Shown here one piece after another: positions 47,924 through 56,466 of a DNA stretch of 64,000 nt (position 1 is its first letter; every line of letters starts with the position of its first letter). The position numbers and the translations under genes were made by a program. The stretch is taken from NCBI RefSeq assembly GCF_016909495.1, contig NZ_JAFBFW010000002.1:558001-622000 (forward strand). Direction: 5' to 3'. This DNA is from Pantoea coffeiphila (GTDB lineage: Bacteria > Pseudomonadota > Gammaproteobacteria > Enterobacterales > Enterobacteriaceae). The notes beneath the pieces were generated by a model, which was given only the letters and a program-made list of their open reading frames with translations, ran no database searches and was not told the DNA's origin.

Positions 47924-48232
47924 ATGACAAGAAAAATGAGTTTTATTTACTTATTAAAAGAGCTTAAAAGAAAGTATGGGCACGATGAATTATGGCTGAA
48001 GCCTGGAATTTATTGCCAGGGTCCACTGAGCGTTGTGCTCTATCACAAAAGCTGGATTACCCCAAAAATCCTTAAAGGAGATGGAACGGCGATCGCTTAC
48101 AGAGATGGATTAGAGGACGAGTGGATACTCTGCGGGGACTATTCCCAACCATCTTTTCTTTCAATGACAATTCGACCTGGAGTATATAAAATCGACGATA
48201 ATCTTAAGAATTTTTACTCAATGATAGTTTAA
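47924..48232 (+). CDS. Hypothetical protein
   Basis: 102 residues with no membrane segment. Pattern of alternating Tyr/Trp-rich beta strands (ELWLKPGIYCQGPLSVVLYH, EWILCGDYSQPSFLSMTI). I do not recognise a family. Start could also be the Met at 47936. Neither has a strong ribosome site. It stands alone next to the tail end of the prophage region, and may be phage or island cargo. Confidence 0.5.
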   Translation: MTRKMSFIYLLKELKRKYGHDELWLKPGIYCQGPLSVVLYHKSWITPKILKGDGTAIAYRDGLEDEWILCGDYSQPSFLSMTIRPGVYKIDDNLKNFYSMIV

Positions 48233-48600
48233 TTTTTATTTTATGCCGTGGGTTAGTGGGAGAAGCAAAAAACATCAAGAGAAACTTACAAATCATCCAC
48301 ATTATCGATAGCTAACTTATACTTATTAAGATAAGAGTTGCACAACCCCAAAAAACACTATGGCCACCAAAAAATATAACCTACTGGTACTCATTTGTAA
48401 GTCTGAAAAGAAATTCAATCTATGTTATTGATTGTAAACTGCCCACGTTAGGAAGGTTATTTTTTCAACTATTAACTAATTTTTCCATTAGCAGTAGCTT
48501 GAAAAAGCATAGCTTCCTGCCATGGCAATACGCATCCATGCGCATCCTACGTTAGATTTCAACTCACCGCGAACAATAAACCCAGCCAAAGTAATTTATG
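48233..48600. other. Intergenic region beyond the tape-measure gene
   Basis: About 370 AT-rich bases. In tailed phages the minor-tail and fibre genes would follow the tape-measure gene here, but none is present, so a prophage deletion or island boundary probably lies in this gap. No att repeat was identified. Confidence 0.5.
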
Positions 48601-51600
48601 TTAGAAAGAGCCATTTGCTTTACGATTCAGGCCAAAGGTCCGCTGAACCTGCGAAGACATTGGTCCAGCTCGCTCAAAATCTCTCAAAAATGCGTCAACA
48701 GTAACCACATTACCTTCCTGCCTGGCTTGAGCTTCAAAGGAGTGCTGTCCGCCACTGGTCTGGTCGTAAAACTGGACATTGACCTGAACTTGTTTGCTGC
48801 TCAAAGAGTCATTCTGTGCCGGATTTCCTTTCGAATTTGATAAATATTCACTCCCGGTGGATGCTTTCTTGATCATCGGCGCGCCGCCGGTAACATCGCT
48901 GTTGCTGAACACCCGACCATTGTTACCCGGCAGCATGTAACTCTTTCCGCCCATCTGCAGTACTTCTGGCAGATTACCCTCGCCGAACTCATACAGGCCA
49001 CCAGCACTGACCTGACCGCCGTTTTTACGTCCCATGACTTTAGACAACGCAAAAGCACTGGCCAGGGCGGCGCCTCCGACAATTGCCGCGGCGCCGAAGG
49101 ACCCCACAGAGGCAACCAGAGCAGCGGGGAGCCATGCAGCCATAGTGGCGCCGGCCGCCGTCGTGCTGGCTGCGGTAGTGGCAGCGATACCGCCGATCTG
49201 CGTAGCGGTCGATGCCGCAACTCCGGCCTGCTGCGCAGCTGAGCCCATAACCGCCGACTTGACCCACTCCACACCCATTTGCACGAACGTGTTTACCAGG
49301 CTGTTTAGCACGGTGGAGCCAAGTGACCGCATCGCTTCACTGGCGCTCATGCTGCCGGTAATCATGCCCGTCAGCGCGTTGGAGGCATTACCGGCCAGAG
49401 CGTCGAATGAAGCAGCCAACGCCTCATTACCGGCGCTCTGGTTGCGCCATGTCTCCCACTGTGCCGCAATCCGCTGCTGTTCGTACTGCGTTTCAGCGGC
49501 ATTGCGCAACGCCAGCGCCTGATCCTGCGTCAGGGTTTTATTCTTCTCGAACGCCTGGATTAAGGCCAGCTTACGCGCCTGTTCGTTAGCCAGTGCCTGT
49601 ACCGGGTCCACCATCCCCGCTGATTGCTGCTGTGGCGTGACAACCTTCCCGGCACGTATCTGTGCCAGCTTGTCCTGATGGTCCTGCTCCAACTGTTCAG
49701 ATGCCTGGTTGTACTGATCTTGGCTGAGCAGCAGCTTACCGTTGGAATCCGTCGCGTTCTTCAGCATCTCCAGCTGCGATTTCTGCGCAGTGTAGTCGGC
49801 GTTTTCTTTCAGCTCCGGAACGGCGTTGCGCGCCTTGATGGCAGCGGCTGTATCCCAGATGGCGGCAGCATAATCATGGGCCTGTTTGACTTGCTCTGGC
49901 GTTGCTGCGCTGCCCAGTGACTCCCCTGCACGCTGGATGGCCTGAGCCCGGGTAAGCTCCTGTGTTGAATCAGCGGTCAGTGCTGCCTGCTGCTGCAGGC
50001 TGGCCAGCTTCTGAGTGACGGCCTCATGCTGATTCGCCAGCTTGTTTGCTGCAGATGTTGCGGCGTTGTCTTCTTTTGTCTGGTCCTTGCGGGCTTGGGT
50101 GTTTTTTTCGGTAGCAGCGTACTTGTCTTGCAGCTTTTTGATAGCCAGGGGATCTGTAACCTTTGCGTCCTCAGCGTCATATTTAGCTTGCAGCCGGGCT
50201 TTTGCTTCACCTTCCAGCTTGGACAGCTCCAGCCTGCGCTCAGCCTGCTTAATGAGCTTTTCACCCTCTGTGCCACCCCAGTTAATTTTGAGACTCTCTG
50301 CATTAAATTTCTGCAGCTCGGCGGTTGTCTGCCCCAGCTTTTCGGCAAGAAACGCCTGCGTGCCGCCGAGGAAAGACGCTTGCTTTTCCGCCTCAGCAAC
50401 TGCCATCGCGTTGTCGCGCGCGGCTTTCATCTGATCGACGATGCTTTTATTGACCTGAATATTTATCAACTTAAGGGCATCGTTTGTTTGGTTTAAAGTT
50501 GCATTTTTTCCAGCGAGATCTCGGTTTGCCTTAGCCAGTTCAAGGGTAAGGTCATTGGCAATTCGCAGATGTCCGTTATTTTTCTCATCAGTCAGCCCCA
50601 TCGGCTTTGCGAGAGCAATTCGCTCTTTGTACTTTTCGTTTAAATCGGAAATGTGAGACTCAAGTTCAGTAATCTCTTCTTTCTGATTTTTTAAAGACGT
50701 AATAGTATCGGCGCGGACACCTTGTGCCTGGGCGAGATTCATCTCTTTTAGTTTTTGGATGACGTTAGGCAGAGTGTCCGCGAATGCTATCGACTCCTTT
50801 CTAGCCTCAGCTTGCCTTTGCGCATACAGATACCAACCAGCAGCAACGATCGCCAAAACACCAATAGGGCCACCCAGCGGGGCGGTGACGGTATTGATGA
50901 CCTTCATAGTATTTGAAAGGGTAATGCCCGTTGCCGCAACTTTTGCCTGTGACGCGGCCAGCGCATTGTTAGCTAACGCTGCCTCAGCAGCAGTTGCTAC
51001 ATAAATCCCACGAAGTCTGATGACGTTTTCAAGAGCAATCGCCTCTGCCGCTGACCCTCTGGCAACGTTATATTCAGCCGTTGCCAGATTCAGAGCAGAA
51101 AGGGCAGCAGCTTTGTCTGCGTCAGCCTTCCTCAACGTCACTGCGGCGGCGGCTGCCTCCTGCTGAGCTGACTGCCTAGTGGCAGCAATGCTTTGGATGG
51201 TTGTTCGTATCCTCGACACCTGGGAAGCTGTTGCCATTACCATCGCACCAGTAAACCTCCCGCCCATCACTGCGGCAGCGGCAATTAGCGCAACACTGAG
51301 CATTTCCAGATTTTCTGAAATGGTAATTACTGAATCGCGGAAGCCGGCAGCGAAAGACTTCACTGTGGAGTTTTCACCGAAGAACTTAGTCACGTTATTA
51401 CCGGCCACCAGCAGCCCCTGCGAAATACTGACCGTGGTTTTGGCAAACTCCTTACCGATCGTGTCACCCTGCGATAATAGCCCGTTTACGATAACCTCGG
51501 TGGTGAGCTTGCCCTCAGCTGCCATAGCACGCAATTGCCCCAAAGTAACGCCGAGGGAATCAGCCAGTGCGATTGTGAGGCGGCTACCCTGCTCAGAGAC

Positions 51601-52167
51601 AGAGTTGAACTCTTCGCCACGAAGCGCGCCAGCAGCAAGCCCCTGCGACAACTGAACGATGGCGTTTTCAGCTTCCTGAGCTGTTGCCCCGGATACAGCA
51701 AACCCCTGGTTGATGATGGTCGTGAGCTTCGTCAGGTCTTCTGCGCTGGTGTTATACAGGCGCGTGCCTCGTTCCAGACGCGCATATAGGGTTGCGGTAC
51801 CGTTCAGGCTGGACTGTGTAGCCTGCGAAATATCGAAGATACGCTTCATAACCTCAGCCTGCTGTTCTCCCTGCTTAACGGAGTTAGCGACCTTGTTATT
51901 CAGAACGGTCCAGGCGTCAGCGTACGCACCCACCTGCTGGATAGAGAGCGCTGCCAGTAAACCTTTAGCCACGGAACTTAGGCTGGACATTGTGCGGCTG
52001 GCTGAGTCAACGGCGCGTTCAGTACGATTAATATTGGCCTCAAGCCTACCCATGCTGCCGCCCATACCATTCAGGGCTGCTTCTACCTGACGCCGGGCCT
52101 CAATAAGCTTATGGGTATCCATATCTACTTCGTAAATTACAGAGCCTGCATTAAATGAACCGGCCAT
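48601..52167 (-). CDS. Phage tail tape-measure protein
   Basis: 1188 residues. The N-terminal domain (about 60-270, TQSSLNGTATLYARLERGTR, LSQGLAAGALRGEEFNSVSE) is the tape-measure domain that sets tail length. Ala/Gly-rich hydrophobic stretches (about 290-470 and 1000-1060) and long Gln/Lys/Glu-rich coiled coils (about 500-850) follow, ending with a Gly-rich tail region (FSNSDVTGGAPMIKK). First residues MAGSFNAGSVIYEVDMDTHK fit lambda-like relatives. It is the largest protein of the region. Downstream tail genes are missing. Confidence 0.92.
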   Translation of the reverse strand: MAGSFNAGSVIYEVDMDTHKLIEARRQVEAALNGMGGSMGRLEANINRTERAVDSASRTMSSLSSVAKGLLAALSIQQVGAYADAWTVLNNKVANSVKQGEQQAEVMKRIFDISQATQSSLNGTATLYARLERGTRLYNTSAEDLTKLTTIINQGFAVSGATAQEAENAIVQLSQGLAAGALRGEEFNSVSEQGSRLTIALADSLGVTLGQLRAMAAEGKLTTEVIVNGLLSQGDTIGKEFAKTTVSISQGLLVAGNNVTKFFGENSTVKSFAAGFRDSVITISENLEMLSVALIAAAAVMGGRFTGAMVMATASQVSRIRTTIQSIAATRQSAQQEAAAAAVTLRKADADKAAALSALNLATAEYNVARGSAAEAIALENVIRLRGIYVATAAEAALANNALAASQAKVAATGITLSNTMKVINTVTAPLGGPIGVLAIVAAGWYLYAQRQAEARKESIAFADTLPNVIQKLKEMNLAQAQGVRADTITSLKNQKEEITELESHISDLNEKYKERIALAKPMGLTDEKNNGHLRIANDLTLELAKANRDLAGKNATLNQTNDALKLINIQVNKSIVDQMKAARDNAMAVAEAEKQASFLGGTQAFLAEKLGQTTAELQKFNAESLKINWGGTEGEKLIKQAERRLELSKLEGEAKARLQAKYDAEDAKVTDPLAIKKLQDKYAATEKNTQARKDQTKEDNAATSAANKLANQHEAVTQKLASLQQQAALTADSTQELTRAQAIQRAGESLGSAATPEQVKQAHDYAAAIWDTAAAIKARNAVPELKENADYTAQKSQLEMLKNATDSNGKLLLSQDQYNQASEQLEQDHQDKLAQIRAGKVVTPQQQSAGMVDPVQALANEQARKLALIQAFEKNKTLTQDQALALRNAAETQYEQQRIAAQWETWRNQSAGNEALAASFDALAGNASNALTGMITGSMSASEAMRSLGSTVLNSLVNTFVQMGVEWVKSAVMGSAAQQAGVAASTATQIGGIAATTAASTTAAGATMAAWLPAALVASVGSFGAAAIVGGAALASAFALSKVMGRKNGGQVSAGGLYEFGEGNLPEVLQMGGKSYMLPGNNGRVFSNSDVTGGAPMIKKASTGSEYLSNSKGNPAQNDSLSSKQVQVNVQFYDQTSGGQHSFEAQARQEGNVVTVDAFLRDFERAGPMSSQVQRTFGLNRKANGSF

Positions 52168-52178
52168 TTTTTTCCACC

Positions 52179-52505
52179 TTATTGTAGGGTAGGTTTGTTT
52201 TTGGACAGGGCTTTACGATTCATCAGGCTGATAACTTCTAATCCCTGCTCTGTAATAGTCCGGTTGGGGCCGTTAAAGTTAATAAGTCCCACCAGCATCT
52301 TATAAGCCTCATTTTCATAACTGGCCGACCCCAGCAAGGACTTTGCAGCGTTAACTGCGTTATCCAAAAGGCCTGAAGCAAGGAAAGTTTTTACGACTTC
52401 ACCACGCACATTGTTGTACTCAATGAACGAACTGCCGGTTTCTCTGATGAGCTGGGCAATGTAGGTTTCTGCGATTTCATCGGCAAGGCGCTGTAATTGC
52501 TCCAT
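52179..52505 (-). CDS. Small phage protein upstream of the tape-measure gene
   Basis: 108 residues, mostly helical, no signal peptide or membrane segment (MEQLQRLADEIAETYIAQLI). It occupies the place of a tail assembly chaperone, between a 56-residue gene and the tape-measure gene (11-base gap). It starts 2 bases past the upstream stop. Function by position only; no family recognised. Confidence 0.65.
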   Translation of the reverse strand: MEQLQRLADEIAETYIAQLIRETGSSFIEYNNVRGEVVKTFLASGLLDNAVNAAKSLLGSASYENEAYKMLVGLINFNGPNRTITEQGLEVISLMNRKALSKNKPTLQ

Positions 52506-52507
52506 TG

Positions 52508-52678
52508 CTACACCTCCATGTGCTTAAGCGCTTTATCAATCAGCCCACGAGCTATCGCGCTGATTGTTGGCGCAGCATTCAGCATCGAGCTATCACGCTG
52601 CTGCTGTTGGATGCGTTTAATCGCTTCCATCTGCGCAGCGGTCAGTAGGACGGGTTTGAAGTTCGGATTATAGGCCAC
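52508..52678 (-). CDS. 56-residue phage protein with GTG start
   Basis: Starts at GTG 52678, 5 bases after GGGGAG. The peptide runs MAYNPNFKPVLLTAAQ ... AIKRIQQQQRDSSMLNAAPT ... GLIDKALKHMEV. It ends 2 bases before the start of the 108-residue gene, so the two are coupled. Helical and small, likely a tail assembly accessory. The strong ribosome site supports it. Confidence 0.65.
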   Translation of the reverse strand: MAYNPNFKPVLLTAAQMEAIKRIQQQQRDSSMLNAAPTISAIARGLIDKALKHMEV

Positions 52679-52772
52679 TGCATGCTCCCCCTGTTTATTT
52701 ATACAGCTTAAATTTATTTCAATAAATGCAATGATTCAAGTAATTATTGCAGAAAATGAAATGAATTAAATT

Positions 52773-52797
52773 GAAAAAAGCCCCGCGTTCGCAGGGC
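52773..52797 (-). terminator. Terminator of the small secreted protein gene
   Basis: On the minus strand GCCCTGC, loop GAAC, GCGGGGC, then six T. One mismatch in the stem. It separates the secreted-protein gene from the tail genes. Confidence 0.8.
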
Positions 52798-52839
52798 AGA
52801 AATTGGTAGGTAGCTTGGCTTGAATGACAATACTCTTTT

Positions 52840-53121
52840 TTAGTTTGAACCGATCCAATCCAGTGCGTCTTTAGCCTCTTTACAAACCTCCGCAGCTTTA
52901 GCATTAGCTGCAGGAGTCTTCTCGCAAGAAGCGTTAATCTCTGCTGCTGCTCTAGCTCCGCGCATCATAGCCATTATACCGTCAACACATATCTGCTTAT
53001 CAGGATGGTTATAGCAAATAGCCTCACGTGTGCCCGATATACGGTCCGTTAAGGCGCTAATTGCCGATCCACTAATCAATGTGGTCATTATCGCTAATGC
53101 CGCTGTTATTCTCTTCTTCAT
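52840..53121 (-). CDS. Small exported protein
   Basis: 93 residues from the ATG at 53121, which opens a signal peptide (MKKRITAALAIMTTLISGSA). The mature part has four Cys (EAICYNHPDKQICVDG, ASCEKTP, EVCKEAKDAL) that could form two disulfides in the periplasm. An upstream in-frame ATG at 53202 would bury the signal peptide and is rejected. Family not recognised; cargo between the tail genes and the thioredoxin-fold gene, whose role may be to oxidise such proteins. Confidence 0.65.
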   Translation of the reverse strand: MKKRITAALAIMTTLISGSAISALTDRISGTREAICYNHPDKQICVDGIMAMMRGARAAAEINASCEKTPAANAKAAEVCKEAKDALDWIGSN

Positions 53122-53688
53122 ATCCCTATACCCAAAGTAACGTTTTCTTGCATGGTAGCAGAGGGATGAAACAAGGCAACGCGAACCCCTGCTAGCAAGC
53201 ACCCTCGCCGTTCTGCACGGTGTGACATGTCACGGACACTGCTAGTCGCGCCATTGCCATTGGCTTACCATCGGATGTGGTGCGTGTCTGCGGATCTACC
53301 ACCATCCGACCGTATTTTCACATTTGTGCCGTCATTCTGGATAACTTAAGGTTTGCATGGCAATTTGTGAAACGAAAAAGAGATCGTTTTGAGAAAGATA
53401 ATTGATTGAAATGCGAACGAATGGGCTGATTTGATAGTGGAGAGCCCGTGCGGACTGGGCGATTTCGTGCATGTGCATAGCGCACCATCTGGCTTCAGAT
53501 TCGGAATATCGCAATTTTCTCAAAGCTGAAGTTTTATGATGGGCAAGTCGCAGGATGCAGAAATAGTGAGTTGTATTGTGCAACCCAACTTAGAATTATC
53601 ATCAATCCTAAGTTGGGTTGAATTTCACGGGATGCTTAAGCCATCATGAAGGAATAGCGGCCAGTAAACTTTATTGGCTATCATCCGC
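53122..53688. other. Intergenic region with a strong inverted repeat
   Basis: About 570 bases with no convincing gene; an open frame at 53332-53583 has no ribosome site and an unlikely composition. TGTGACATGTCACGG near 53220 resembles the TGTGGCATGTCACGA word upstream of the RHH gene in the tandem array (about 38605), a possible shared regulatory site. Confidence 0.45.
53581..53620. repeat. Perfect 13-bp inverted repeat
   Basis: CAACCCAACTTAG, 14-base loop, CTAAGTTGGGTTG. It is 69 bases past the thioredoxin-fold gene stop on the minus strand. No T-run on either side; may be an RNA 3' end or a recombination or protein-binding site. Confidence 0.7.
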
Positions 53689-54237
53689 TCACTTTAGTTC
53701 AGAGAGAATTTTTTCAGGGGGAACACTGCCAAGAAATATATGGGCGGACTTATCCAGTACAACTATCGCAGGTGTCACCTCAACGCCAAGCCGATCAGCC
53801 AGTGCTGATTGTTTAATCACCAAGCTTTTACATTTCTCTGAGCTATCGTTGCCGGGCAAAAAACCTGCCATCGCGTTCTGAAGACTTTTCTGGCGATCTG
53901 ATGCACACCAGACTCGCCCCATGTCTTCAATAACTGAGTCCTTGATGGATGAGGGCGCAACCGTAACAAATGACATTGTAAGTCCTGCATCAGTATATTT
54001 TTTGATGTTTTTAACGACATAACTGCAATAGACACATTTATTATCTATAAAAACCAATAGCTTGTGTTTTTCTGCATTCGACTGAAAAGTAATAGGTTCC
54101 AGTTCAGGCAGGGAACGAGAGATGTCCTCATAGGCCATCTGAGGTGTTGTATCTGAAGCTATATCGGTTGATGCCATAGCGCCGGTGCATGCCGATGACA
54201 AAATGACTGCGAGTAATGCTTTAAAACGAATACTCAT
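53689..54237 (-). CDS. Exported thioredoxin-fold protein (DsbC/DsbG-like)
   Basis: 182 residues with a signal peptide (MSIRFKALLAVILSSACTGAMA). The redox motif CVYC lies in LLVFIDNKCVYCSYVVKNIK, and VEVTPAIVVLD carries the cis-Pro. Like DsbC or plasmid TrbB-type isomerases but without a clear dimerisation domain. Expected in the periplasm, catalysing disulfide exchange. GAGGGAACA precedes the ATG. Cargo of the prophage region. Confidence 0.82.
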   Translation of the reverse strand: MSIRFKALLAVILSSACTGAMASTDIASDTTPQMAYEDISRSLPELEPITFQSNAEKHKLLVFIDNKCVYCSYVVKNIKKYTDAGLTMSFVTVAPSSIKDSVIEDMGRVWCASDRQKSLQNAMAGFLPGNDSSEKCKSLVIKQSALADRLGVEVTPAIVVLDKSAHIFLGSVPPEKILSELK

Positions 54238-54410
54238 TGTTCCCTCTTCATTTCCTGTTTTAGTACGGGGTACTTAACATCAAGCGTATCCAGTAAACAC
54301 CCTCTGCGTCATTTTTGAAAATATAATCGCTGAAAACGCCTGAAAGACCCATCTGCCCTGTTTTTCCTTCTGGATGAAGAGGATGCCGAACGACTGATTG
54401 AACGCTTATA

Positions 54411-54481
54411 GGCATAACATGTCATTCATGCCATACATAGGCATGACACGTCGTTGATGCCTATAAATAAGATATAGGCAT
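54411..54481. repeat. GGCAT / ATGCC operator-like repeats
   Basis: Two near-identical 22-base dyads start at 54411 and 54440, each of the form GGCAT-RACAYGTCRTTSATGCC, 29 bases apart, with a third half-site GGCAT at 54477. The pattern suggests binding sites for a dimeric regulator, upstream of the thioredoxin-fold gene. An incomplete reading frame ending just before 54411 (LDEEDAERLIERL) may be the tail of a lost regulator. Confidence 0.6.
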
Positions 54482-54568
54482 TTTACAGAGGCGACTTTTG
54501 TGCGTGCGTTCTTATGGTCATGACGTTATGCATGATACTTACTGGGGGTAAGTTTTTATGGAGACAAG

Positions 54569-54591
54569 AAAAAACCCGGCGCGGTGGCCGG
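54569..54591 (-). terminator. Terminator of the PIN gene
   Basis: CCGGC / GCCGG stem followed by six T on the minus strand, 11 bases past the PIN gene stop codon. Confidence 0.75.
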
Positions 54592-54601
54592 ATCGCTAGT
54601 A

Positions 54602-55147
54602 TTAGTGAAGTTCAGTCTGATGGTCATGGTCCATATCAATCAAAACCTGGATAGGGGTTGGCTCTATATCTGCAAGAGATTTAACTATCATCCCCATTTC
54701 TTTGCAGCGCTTGAATACACCAATGTCATGCGTCCATATTTCATCAACATTTAAAGATTTTGCTATTGAGATAATTTGCCTATCAAACTTTACTTTGTTA
54801 GCGGTATCAGATTTCATCATGGCTTTTAATTCTTTTATGGATGGCATCTGAGCGCATTCAATTGCAGCTATTTCATCAAAGCTGGCTATCTCAAAACAAG
54901 ATTTCCTTTGAATAAGTCTAATATAGTTTTGGTGTTCACTCTTATCAATTCCAACCAGATATTCTGCTAAGACTGGAGTTGGTATTATTATTGAGCCGCC
55001 GCTGGATTCAATCATATCGAGCAATGCTTGAATCCTTCGCCCTGGATCGGGTATCTCTAACCCATTTTCAGGATCGGAGAGCTTACACCCTTCCTTCATG
55101 CCAGTCATTGCCTGCACCAGGATGTTAGTATCGAAAATTATTCGCAA
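54602..55147 (-). CDS. PIN-domain ribonuclease-like protein
   Basis: 181 residues. MRIIFDTNILVQAM starts the PIN fold with the first catalytic Asp; PTPVLAEYLVG gives the conserved Glu; KFDRQIISIAKSL and WTHDIGVFKRCKEMG give the other acidic residues. PIN proteins cut RNA and are often toxins. It overlaps the upstream 241-residue gene by 10 bases, so the two are one unit. Longer than VapC toxins (about 130 residues), with an insert around 15-40. Confidence 0.8.
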   Translation of the reverse strand: MRIIFDTNILVQAMTGMKEGCKLSDPENGLEIPDPGRRIQALLDMIESSGGSIIIPTPVLAEYLVGIDKSEHQNYIRLIQRKSCFEIASFDEIAAIECAQMPSIKELKAMMKSDTANKVKFDRQIISIAKSLNVDEIWTHDIGVFKRCKEMGMIVKSLADIEPTPIQVLIDMDHDHQTELH

Positions 55148-55863
55148 TTTAGCGTCCTCAAAGCCTTTAAGATGGCTTGCGCATCATCTTCATCTTTCCA
55201 TTGATTACCAGGGGCGTTATGAAGTGCTTTGAAAGCAGCCCTCACATTGGATTTCTCAAGGAGCTCATAAGATTCAATTACTAATTTCTTTAGCTTCCAT
55301 TTCTCATCTTTTTTAATCCACTCACTCTCGCCGGAAACTCTTACTTGCTTGAAAAGTAGAGCACCAAGCTCGGCAGCTAAAGCTGGGGTGGCTTCGCAGT
55401 GGTAAGTTTCACCGTTAGCTCCCTCCAGTTTGACTGGTGCCGACTCATCTTTACCGCCAACATTATAGAGTTTTCCTTGAACCTTCCCTTTCTTTCTTAT
55501 AACCAAAGGTTGCTCTTCAACAGAAGAAGGAAATTCTAAAATAGTGACTTTATTATGGTTAATAATTCTTGCTTCAAAGCCATCCTGAGCAAGGAGTGCT
55601 ACCAATTTCAGGTAAGCGCTACCTGAATTGGAAGCCTGCAAAATTGAGCGTTCAATGACCGCATTGTATACAGCTTGATTGTCAACCCAAGTGTTCAAAC
55701 ATGCTGACCCTTCGCTCACATCCTTGAAGTGAACGGCTTCTTCCGATCCATACAGACCAGATAATGCAGACAAATACTTTCCGAGACGATGCATGGGCAG
55801 TTCGTCAGGGCTAGTTCCATCAAGTTTTAAGGTCAGGCAGTTGTCTTTGCCCATTTGGGTCAT
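55138..55863 (-). CDS. Partner protein of the PIN gene, unrecognised
   Basis: 241 residues, soluble, no known motif. Segments: MHRLGKYLSALSGLYGSEEA (helix), GSACLNTWVDNQ, a strand-rich centre (VQGKLYNVGGKDESAPVKLE) and a helical end (DDAQAILKALRTLNCE). It overlaps the PIN gene start by 10 bases, an arrangement seen for antitoxin-toxin pairs, but it is far larger than VapB antitoxins and has no DNA-binding motif. It could be an inhibitor, a sensor or a structural partner. Start at 55863 or the next Met (55854). Confidence 0.65.
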   Translation of the reverse strand: MTQMGKDNCLTLKLDGTSPDELPMHRLGKYLSALSGLYGSEEAVHFKDVSEGSACLNTWVDNQAVYNAVIERSILQASNSGSAYLKLVALLAQDGFEARIINHNKVTILEFPSSVEEQPLVIRKKGKVQGKLYNVGGKDESAPVKLEGANGETYHCEATPALAAELGALLFKQVRVSGESEWIKKDEKWKLKKLVIESYELLEKSNVRAAFKALHNAPGNQWKDEDDAQAILKALRTLNCE

Positions 55864-55989
55864 TGCCTCATCAGTAGTAAAAAGGCCGATTACATACTTT
55901 CATTCTTGTTCATGAGGGATCCGGCGTCAACGCGTTCTGCATGAAACAGCACCTTTACGGCCTAACCTCAACCTAACGCCTCTCCCGGA

Positions 55990-56088
55990 CTAATTACCTG
56001 GCATCCACGCACCGCTGACGACAAACCATACCAGAAGCACCACACCTGCTATGCCACATGCGGCTGGGAATAAATATCCGATCTTCAT
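55990..56088 (-). CDS. YoaK-like 32-residue membrane protein
   Basis: AGGA lies 6 bases before the ATG. The peptide begins MKIGYLFPAACGIAGVV, continues LLVWFVVSG and ends AWMPGN: one membrane helix. It is very similar in layout to E. coli YoaK and to the protein at 2891-2992. It begins 8 bases past the YdcA-like stop, so the two form an operon. Function unknown. Confidence 0.65.
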   Translation of the reverse strand: MKIGYLFPAACGIAGVVLLVWFVVSGAWMPGN

Positions 56089-56096
56089 TTTTTATC

Positions 56097-56261
56097 CTAG
56101 CGGCAAATCTTCTTCGACTTGCTGATTGAACCATCATTGCAGACGAACTTTTCGCCGGCACAGTGCGAGATTCCGCCCTTCTTACCAGAGCAAGGGGTAT
56201 TGGCTGCGGTTGCTTTGAATGCAAAAAGTGACAAGATTGTCACTAAGATGACCTTTTTCAT
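56097..56261 (-). CDS. YdcA-like small secreted protein
   Basis: 54 residues: signal peptide MKKVILVTILSLFAFKATA, then a Cys-rich mature part with CSGKKGGISHCAGEKFVCND and SKSKKICR. This matches E. coli YdcA as I recall (CSGSKGGISHC, KFVCNDGS). Four Cys allow two disulfides in the periplasm. AGGAG is 7 bases before the ATG. Function unknown. Cargo between the primase and the PIN pair. Confidence 0.78.
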   Translation of the reverse strand: MKKVILVTILSLFAFKATAANTPCSGKKGGISHCAGEKFVCNDGSISKSKKICR

Positions 56262-56373
56262 GAATCGCTCCTGCGATTATCCCAGACGTATTTATGATTT
56301 CATCGCCTATTGCGTTCTATAGCCGTCTACAAATCTATATCAGAATAATCCGCATTCGATCAATGATTGATAA

Positions 56374-56396
56374 GAAAAAGCCCGCATTTAGCAGGC
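56374..56396 (-). terminator. Terminator upstream of the YdcA-like gene
   Basis: GCCTGC / GCGGGC stem (one G-U) with loop TAAAT and a following TTTTTC on the minus strand. It would end transcripts that run out of the primase gene and the iteron block. Confidence 0.7.
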
Positions 56397-56466
56397 CATG
56401 TCACGCAGTGAATGAGGAGTTTTACTGAGCAGGGAGGCCATCCAGGAAAGGATCGATAACTCGTTG

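Noticed and set aside
53332..53583. 83-codon minus-strand frame
   Set aside because: No ribosome site and unlikely composition; treated as non-coding.
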